NCBI RefSeq assembly: GCF_002127325.2
Contig: NC_035433.2
Coordinates: forward strand, 142,961,942-143,025,941
From: Helianthus annuus
Taxonomy: Eukaryota; Streptophyta; Magnoliopsida; Asterales; Asteraceae
Direction of reading: 5' to 3'
DNA: 64,000 bases
The translations under genes were made by a program, and so were the position numbers. The notes under the pieces were generated by a model. The model was given only the letters and a program-made list of their open reading frames with translations, did not search any database and had not been told where the DNA came from. Shown here one piece after another: positions 57,181-64,000 of this stretch. Within the stretch, counting starts at the first letter, position 1; every line of letters starts with the position of its first letter.

Positions 57181-58426
57181 GAGTTAATTACACAAATGGG
57201 TCCTGTGGTTTATACATAATTTCGCCTTAGGGTACTAACTTATTTTTTTAACAGGTTTAGGTTCTATGGTTTCAATTTTGTAACACCTTTGGGTACTAAC
57301 ACCAAAATTAGTTAATTAATGACTAAAATACCCTTGCATTTTTTTAAGTTTATCAATGTAACACATTTGGGTACTAACACCTAATTTTATTTAAGTTTAA
57401 ATCAATTTTACAAAATCTATTTATTTTTTTATTTTCATTATTTTATTATATCTCTTAATTAACATAAACTCTATTTATTTTTTTTATTTTCATATTTTTA
57501 TTAAATTTCTTATTTAACATAAAATCTACTTGTTACACCAATATTTTTTAAATAGATTTTTTAAATAAAATCTACTAGCTATATAGTTTTATGTAAATTA
57601 AAATTTAATTTTCAGTTTTGGATTGAAATGATTGATAATAATAAATATCTTTCGTGTAAAAAAAATAAGCCATTTTTAACTCGTTTTTTGTTCAATTACA
57701 TTTTACTATTTTAGAAAATATTTAATTTACATAAAATCTACTAGTTACGCCAGTAAAATCTACTAGCTATATAGTTTTATGTAAATTAAAAATCTACTTT
57801 ACAAAAAAAAACGAGTTAAAAAAAGGCTTAAATTTTTTTAGTTTTATCTAAAATACCTAGCTATATAGTTTTATCTAAAATACATAGCTATATAGTTTTA
57901 TCTAAAATACCTAGCTATATAGTTTTATGTAAATTAAATATCTTTCTAAAATAGTAAAATGTAAATGAACAAAAAAACGAGTTAAAAAAAGGCTTAATTT
58001 TTTTTTACATGAAAGATATTTATTATTATCAATCATTTCAATCCAAAATTGAAAATGAAAATTTAATTTACATAAAACTATATAGCTAGTAGATTTTATT
58101 TAAAAAATCTATTTAAAAAAATACTGGTGAAATAGAGTTTATGTTAATTAAGAGATATAATAAAATAATGAAAATAAAAAAATAAATAGATTTTGTAAAA
58201 TTGATTTAAACTTAAATAAAATTAGGTGTTAGTACCCACATGTGTTACATTGATAAACTTTAAAAAAATGCAAGGGTATTTTAGTCATTAATAAACTAAC
58301 TTTGGTGTTAGTACCCAAAGGTGTTACAAAATTGAAACCATAGAACCTAAACCTGTTAAAAAAATAAGTTAGTACCCTAAGGCGAAATTATGTATAAACC
58401 ACAGAACCCATTTGTGTAATTAACTC
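57181..58426. mobile_element. Large foldback element, Mutator-like, perfect 9-bp TSD
   Basis: 1246 bp almost entirely made of two inverted arms of roughly 0.5-0.6 kb (left GAGTTAATTACACAAATGGG, right its complement), flanked by TTACTAAAA at 57172-57180 and 58427-58435. The 9-bp duplication fits the Mutator superfamily. No coding capacity. It is nested in the CACTA-like element. Confidence 0.88.
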
Positions 58427-58690
58427 TTACTAAAAAGTATGTTTTAGCCATATCAATTAAATAAAAGTGTGAGAAAAAGAGTTGTAATCGAACATATTAT
58501 CAAACATTTTTTTTATATAAAATGAACATCTCATTATATTGCAGCATATTAAAACCCATCAGACATATTTTGCTTTTAGATTGTATATATAGAGAGGGTG
58601 ATGATTGAAGTAAAGGAATATTTTTTTTAGGAAAGAAGAACTCATCATATTATGCATTTAGGAATGTGAACTTGTTTGTTTTTGTTGAAA

Positions 58691-58936
58691 TATTAGATTG
58701 AGAAAATTGTGTTGAGAAAATTGTGGAAAAAGACTAGTTTAATAAGATTCAACTACAATACCATTTAAAAACTTATAAAAATAAAATATTTGTATCATAT
58801 ACAATATTTGTATCATATGTGGAAAAAGAGTAAAAGAATAATGTATATATAAGTTATGTTCATAAAAAATAGAAGACAAATATTCATATTTCTATATATT
58901 AAGTTAACTTTCTTTTTACCGTTACCAATTCAAATA
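58691..58936 (+). promoter_or_regulatory. Truncated upstream region of a further defensin-like unit
   Basis: Closely matches sequence upstream of gene 6 (from GAAAATTGTGGAAAAAGACT on, through TAAAAGAATAATGTATATAT, to CCAATTCAAATATGTA) but is cut off by element D's LTR at 58937, before the conserved block with the TATA box. A seventh gene is expected on the far side of D. Confidence 0.7.
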
Positions 58937-59564
58937 TGTAGGTCCCTTTTCTCGGAGGATCGAGAACAACCTAAACCTTGTTATACTAACCCACTAGCGA
59001 GTGCGGAATCCAAGCTAGTAGGCAAACCGGGATGAAGCAAGAACAAACACAAGAACACACAAAGTTCACCGATTAACACCACTGTATTAATACGTATGAA
59101 GGTTTATGGTTACAAGCACAAGGTTTACAATCTGTTTGCAAACTCTCTAAAGTGTGTGTGTGTGTGTGTGTTTTCCAGCAGAGTTTCTCTAACTCTCCAA
59201 ATGTGCATCTGTCTAACACTAACACACTGCATGGGTATTTATACCCATACATAGCAGGTCTTGGTCGAAGGATCGATAGATGGTCCGAAGGATCATCTAT
59301 CGATGACAGGGAGCTCGAACGATCAGCATGGACATCGAAGGATCATCCTTCGATGTCTAATGGTTGAACTATGGTCGAACCATATCTTTCGAGCACCTCG
59401 AAGGATCAGTTGTATCCTTCGAGGCTATCCTTCGATCCAGACAGCATCATGTTGTCCAAGTCAAACTAGGAGGATAGTTGACTTGGTCAACTTACAGACT
59501 GACTTTGGACATCGTTTACATACAGACCGAATACAGACAAAGTACAGACACAAGTGCACCAACA
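58937..59564 (-). repeat. 3' LTR of element D
   Basis: 628 bp. Contains five perfect hairpins: 59231-59238/59241-59248 (around the TATA box), 59272-59282/59294-59304, 59331-59343/59345-59357, 59370-59375/59379-59384 and 59396-59406/59414-59424, several built on CGAAGGAT/ATCCTTCG arms. Confidence 0.88.
59236..59243 (-). promoter_or_regulatory. TATA box of element D LTR
   Basis: TATAAATA on the minus strand, placed at the tip of an inverted repeat with ATGGG/CCCAT arms. Confidence 0.6.
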
Positions 59565-59580
59565 AACTCCCCCTTGGCTG
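59565..59580 (-). other. Polypurine tract of element D
   Basis: Minus-strand GCCAAGGGGGAGTT adjoining the LTR. Similar GGGGGAG words recur at about 59770, 59791 and 61376. Confidence 0.8.
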
Positions 59581-61452
59581 TAGCTTTGTCTTTATCTTCT
59601 ATGGTTGTAGACTCGTCTTGAACTTCGACGGTCTTTGGTCTTCGAGTTATCAAAACTCTGATGTCCTTTCAAGTCTTCAATGTCGGAGGATCTTCAAAGT
59701 CTTCACGTCTTGAAAGCAGAGAGTGTATCAACAAACTACCTGTATCATGTAGGAAGTGTGTTGACAAACTCCCCCTTAACATAAGCTCCCCCTTGAGTTA
59801 TGCTCGTGAAAAGACTTTATCTTTATGAAGTGAGATCCTTGTGGTGTTGAGGATGGTCAGCGGCTACTCGATCATCTTCATCAGTTGAGCGCCTTCTCGT
59901 CGTGTCTTCATTCCAAAGCTTGTCATCGACCATGTTCTCCTAGCCTTTAGAATCTGCACATGCAAGAAATCTAAACGCGTAATGAGAACAACTGCTTGGA
60001 ATATTGTATAAACAAATGACACACGAATAACCATGTCACAATCAAACACCGTCCGACAGTTTGAAAGTTTAATAAAATTTGTCAATTTTAGTCTTTAACT
60101 TTCAAAACATGCAAATTTCGACCGTTTATGAAGATTTAGTCAGTTCGGTTTTCGTTCAGGTTTCAGGTAACGAAGACTCGAGCTCCAACATCGTACGATC
60201 GAAAATAAAGTAGAAATAAAATCTTTTTGGCTTTTATAAAGTTTATATTAAAACACACCTAAAATCTTTTTGGTATTTTTGAAAGTAAACGACAACAATT
60301 TAAAATCCTTTGAGTGTTATCAAACGACATCACCGCTAATGTCGTGCTGATATGCACCAAACGACGAAACTGTTTAAAAGAAAGCAATAAAAGTTAAGCA
60401 GTAAATAAATATATACAGACATTCTTTTTGCGAGTTTCGAGGGTAAGAGAATCATATCAGTGTACGGTCATGCCAAAACACTCTTGTTGTTCGGTTAGTT
60501 AACATTAAGATAAGCATCCTATAACAATTATCGGTATTGTTGTCCACTTAAGCTCAACTTATCAGATGTAATCATGTTTAGAGGATACGTTAATGTATGA
60601 TTTATACTTACCGACCGGTGTTCATCCACATCACGACACATTCCCGTATCAAGGTATGCACGAGAGTTCATCTTACCGGTGAGTATACCGATTATCATCT
60701 GTTTGACCGTATAAATTGTGAGATACTCACTTATTTTGATTTGAAAACAAGTCCTATGTGATATAATCACTTATTGATGAGGTACTTGATTTTCGTATGC
60801 ATGAGGGCACAGGTGCAAGTCCGTGAACAGGTCAGTACTTCCGTACAGCAGAGAGACGAACTTGACACCCGGATAAATGTGATATTTTATCACTTATTTG
60901 AATTGGACATGTGATTGTTTATCACTTATTGAGGTCGAATGCAGTATGCAATATGTACACGTATGTATAGTATCATGGAAGATCTAGACTTGCGTCCCCG
61001 TTATTTTTCGGTAAAAGATACAACCATGATACCCAGATGATAAGCAGCATAAAGACCGAATATCTCAGAACCTCGGCAATCTATCAAACGAAATTTCGGT
61101 ACTAAGACCATATGCCAATGAATGGTTCCCACCTGGTCTTCAGTCGATTAAGATTTATATCACCCTGCACATTTTAAAATGATTGTGAGCCTACCGATAC
61201 ACCTTATATAGAGCTGCTTATCGTTTTACATTTAAGGTTTAAAGAGGTTTGGATAGACCACTGATGTACTATCATTTTCTCTTTTGCTCTCCAGGAAACT
61301 CATTTTTGTTTTTCTATTGTTTTTGTGTTTTTGAAATTTTTCGATGTTTTTGTATTTTCCGATTTTTGGATTTACTCCCCCTAAAATCAACAAACTAAGA
61401 TAAATTTAAAAACACACAAAGATATTTACAAAAATGATTTTCCGATGTTGGT
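59581..61452 (-). other. Noncoding 3' region of element D
   Basis: About 1.9 kb without a convincing ORF. The part next to pol (61260-61395) matches element C: TTTTAGGGGGAGTAA, GAAAATACAAAAACAT and AAATGATAGTACATCAG in the same order. Several GTGATA and TATCAC words occur at 60760-60930. Confidence 0.65.
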
Positions 61453-63999
61453 TTACTCTTGCTTGACCTTAATGCCGTTTACCAATAATAAGAAGTCAAA
61501 TCTAGATTTGTCAAAAGCTTTAGTAAATAAGTCGGCACGTTGGTCATCGGTGTGGACCTTAACAACATCGATTAGCCTTTTCTCAAAGCAATCACGTATG
61601 AAGTGATATTTGATTTCGATGTGTTTGGTCTTTGAATGCTGCACAGGATTTTTAGTGATATCTAAAGCAGCAGAATTATCAACGTATATAGGAGTAGTTA
61701 GGAATTCAAAACCGTAGTCCCGCAATTGTTGTTGGATCCAAAGAACTTGTGAACAACAACTTGAGGCAGCAATGTATTCAGCTTCGCATGTTGATGTAGC
61801 GACACACGTCTGCTTCTTGCACTGCCAGGTGACTAGGCGATTTCCTAAAAACTGACATCCAGCCGTTGTGGATTTGCCGTCGATTTTACACCCGCCAAAA
61901 TCAGAATCACTGAATGCGACCAAGTCAAAGTTATTATCCCTAGGATACCACAGACCGGTGTCTGGATAAGCCTTCAAATAACGAAAAATCCTTTTGACAG
62001 CTGCAAGATGTGAGGCCTTCGGGTTGACTTGATATCTGGCAAGCAGGCATGTTGGGTACATTATATCTGGCCTTGATGCTGTGAGGTACATAAGGGATCC
62101 GATCATCGCGCGATAGTATGAAGGGCTAACAGGTTCACCCTTCAAGTCAGGAGTAATTCCATGATTAGTTGGCAATGGGGTACCAATGGGCGTTGCATCG
62201 GACATCTGGAACCGGCTCAGGATGTCTCCAACATATTTAGTCTGATGGATGAATATCCCAGACTCCGTTTGTTGCACTTGTAGGCCCAAAAAGAAATTCA
62301 TTTCCCCCATAGCACTCATCTCGAACTTATCCTGCATGATGCGCTCGAAATTCCTGCACAAAACATCATTAGTAGAACCAAAAATAATATCATCAACATA
62401 TACCTGTACCAGAAGAAGATCTCCATCTTGTTCTTTGATGAAGAGAGTACAATCGATAAGACCTCTTCGAAAACCGTTCTCCAACAGATATGTAGATAAG
62501 GTTGCATACCAAGCTCGTGGCGCTTGATGAAGACCATAGAGAGCTTTGTTGAGCAACCAAACCCGATCGGGATGGACAGGATCTTCAAAACCAGGAGGCT
62601 GTTCGACATATACCTCTTCTTCAACCACACCATGTAGAAATGCACTTTTGACGTCCATCTGGTAAACCTTGAATCCTTTGAATGAGGCATAAGCCAGAAA
62701 GATCCGAATAGCTTCCAGACGTGCAACTGGTGCATAGACTTCGTTGTAGTCGATACCCTCTATCTGACGAAAACCTTGAACGACTAAACGAGCTTTGTTT
62801 CGAATGACCACTCCACGGTCGTCTTTCTTGCATTTGAATACCCATCGAGTGCCAATCTTCTTGTAATTCTCAGGCTTTTCAACCAGCTTCCAAACACCCA
62901 GCTTGTGAAATTGCTGTAATTCTTCCTGCATGGCTTCAACCCAAGCACTGTCTTTCAATGCTTCTTTCCACAACTTTGGTTCTTCTTGTGACACGTAACA
63001 CGCGAAGGACCAGTCATTCTGTTGGCCAGATTCTCTTATAGCTGAATACAAACCAGCATTCCGGTTGTTTCTCAGCTGATTACGCGTCTGCACGCCGCGA
63101 TGGACATCTCCTATGATATTCTGCTGTGGATGGGTATCGTGAATCCTCATTTCAGGATTATCCGGTACACGAGCATTGATACCCAAATTATTCAGATTAA
63201 GATCAACAACCAACTCCACACCAGGAATGTGGTTAGAGGTGGATGCATTTCCTTCAGCAGTATCGACATTCTGCGTATGAGGTGTATCACCAGAGGCACC
63301 TTGAACAGGAGCAGCTGGAGCTGAAGATCCTTCGGCTGCATCATGATATTCATCATCTTCAGAAGAGTCATTATAATCAGCAGCATCTTCATAAACCTCA
63401 TTTTGAACCATATTGTTGACTGACGAAGAAGCTTGAGGGTCAACAACAATAGGTCTAACCAATGGCGAAACAGCAGCGTTGTCACTTTCCAACAACATTC
63501 GAGCCGCTGCTGATTCTTCGTCAAAGGTTGGCAGATTAAAGGAGTCAAATAGCCCATCATAATCGAACATCCACGGATCACCCGGAGCCCTAACAGGACT
63601 CGTGTACCTTTGAACCCTAACTTCGCTCCATAGCTCAATCTTTTTGGTAGCTAGATTCCAAACACGAAAATTCGGAGTTGCATATCCAAGGAAGAAACCC
63701 TCGATAGCTCTTGCACCAAACTTTCCATCCGGTTCAATCATAGTACAAGGAGCACCAAACGGTTCAAGGTAAGAAAGATCCGGTTTCCTTCTCTGAAGGA
63801 GTTCGAAGCAAGTCTTGCCATGTCTCTTAACTGTAAGAACTCTGTTCAACGTGTAGCAAGCAGCCGATACAGCCTCTCCCCAGAATTGAATAGGGAGTTC
63901 CGACTCTACTAACATTGTTCTTGCAGTTTCAATAATAGTTCGATTCTTCCTCTCAGCGACACCATTTTGTTGTGGAGTATAACGAGAACTGTACTCATG
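61453..63999 (-). CDS. Copia pol, partial: integrase end, reverse transcriptase, RNase H
   Basis: 849 codons open from the right edge to TAA at 61453; the start lies outside. The first residues are the end of the integrase core with its third acidic residue ([15 protein letters not shown]), then the copia integrase C-terminal region ([15 protein letters not shown]), a variable acidic linker, RT ([47 protein letters not shown], catalytic [11 protein letters not shown]) and RNase H ([45 protein letters not shown]). All visible catalytic motifs are intact with no stop or frameshift, so D may be functional or very young. Confidence 0.93.
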   Translation of the reverse strand, partial: HEYSSRYTPQQNGVAERKNRTIIETARTMLVESELPIQFWGEAVSAACYTLNRVLTVKRHGKTCFELLQRRKPDLSYLEPFGAPCTMIEPDGKFGARAIEGFFLGYATPNFRVWNLATKKIELWSEVRVQRYTSPVRAPGDPWMFDYDGLFDSFNLPTFDEESAAARMLLESDNAAVSPLVRPIVVDPQASSSVNNMVQNEVYEDAADYNDSSEDDEYHDAAEGSSAPAAPVQGASGDTPHTQNVDTAEGNASTSNHIPGVELVVDLNLNNLGINARVPDNPEMRIHDTHPQQNIIGDVHRGVQTRNQLRNNRNAGLYSAIRESGQQNDWSFACYVSQEEPKLWKEALKDSAWVEAMQEELQQFHKLGVWKLVEKPENYKKIGTRWVFKCKKDDRGVVIRNKARLVVQGFRQIEGIDYNEVYAPVARLEAIRIFLAYASFKGFKVYQMDVKSAFLHGVVEEEVYVEQPPGFEDPVHPDRVWLLNKALYGLHQAPRAWYATLSTYLLENGFRRGLIDCTLFIKEQDGDLLLVQVYVDDIIFGSTNDVLCRNFERIMQDKFEMSAMGEMNFFLGLQVQQTESGIFIHQTKYVGDILSRFQMSDATPIGTPLPTNHGITPDLKGEPVSPSYYRAMIGSLMYLTASRPDIMYPTCLLARYQVNPKASHLAAVKRIFRYLKAYPDTGLWYPRDNNFDLVAFSDSDFGGCKIDGKSTTAGCQFLGNRLVTWQCKKQTCVATSTCEAEYIAASSCCSQVLWIQQQLRDYGFEFLTTPIYVDNSAALDITKNPVQHSKTKHIEIKYHFIRDCFEKRLIDVVKVHTDDQRADLFTKAFDKSRFDFLLLVNGIKVKQE

Positions 64000-64000
64000 A

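Larger units (their letters stand above)
56054..58490. mobile_element. CACTA-like non-autonomous element, nested
   Basis: Begins CACTACGCCAAAATAGGG after TTAATTGT, where the spacer after gene 5 (near 51483) is uninterrupted. It contains several GTGTGGCTAAAGGG-type subterminal repeats in both orientations (57001-57180, 58436-58470). Two other elements are nested in it (56107-56935 and 57181-58426). The right terminus is not clear and seems degraded. No transposase found. Confidence 0.5.
58937..64000 (-). mobile_element. Element D: Ty1/copia retrotransposon, runs off right edge
   Basis: Minus strand. The 3' LTR (58937-59564), polypurine tract, about 1.9 kb of noncoding 3' sequence and pol from integrase to RNase H are in the window; gag and the 5' LTR lie beyond. 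LTR ends TGTTGGTGCAC...CCTACA match element C. The flank reads AAATA at 58932-58936, the expected first copy of the target duplication. Confidence 0.9.

Overview
This window is plant nuclear DNA. It is dominated by LTR retrotransposons and DNA-transposon remnants, with short GT-AG introns in the few host genes. The retrotransposon proteins and the small cysteine-rich genes suggest the daisy family (Asteraceae), perhaps a sunflower relative. That placement rests on recall and was not searched.

Layout. (1) Positions 1-33519 are a nest of four retrotransposons. Element A (Ty3/gypsy, chromodomain type, minus strand, about 3588-33519) is the host copy. Its 3' LTR is cut by element B (1-3587, runs off the left edge). 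Its reverse transcriptase gene is cut by element E (Athila-type gypsy, 6659-18631, TSD AAGAC). Its 5' LTR is cut by element C (gag-only copia-type element, plus strand, 24375-31055, TSD TAATC). LTR pairs counted by eye differ at about 8 of 771 sites (A), 4 of 442 (C) and 2 of 1693 (E), so E is very young. (2) Positions 33520-38700 hold host DNA with a two-exon relic of the oligosaccharyltransferase subunit gene OST48, a possible terminal exon, a SINE and two Harbinger-like MITEs. (3) Positions 38700-58936 are a tandem cluster of six plus-strand, two-exon genes for secreted defensin-like peptides with eight cysteines. There are two subtypes in the order I, II, I, II, II, II. MITEs, foldback elements and a CACTA-like element litter the spacers. 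(4) Positions 58937-64000 are element D, a copia element on the minus strand with intact RT and RNase H. It is inserted in the upstream region of what should be a seventh defensin-like unit and runs off the right edge.

How parts relate. C has gag but no pol. It shares LTR ends and 3' noncoding blocks with D, so it looks like a non-autonomous partner of the D family. E lacks a recognisable gag yet inserted recently, so it was probably mobilised in trans. The defensin-like genes arose by duplication of a two-gene cassette (I+II) followed by further duplication of II.

Most notable signal. All five retrotransposons carry family-specific arrays of short hairpins. In A, B, D and E the stem sequence changes from copy to copy while pairing is kept. 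The clearest case is five hairpins at 21753-21889 with an invariant ACGCAG loop and five different stems.
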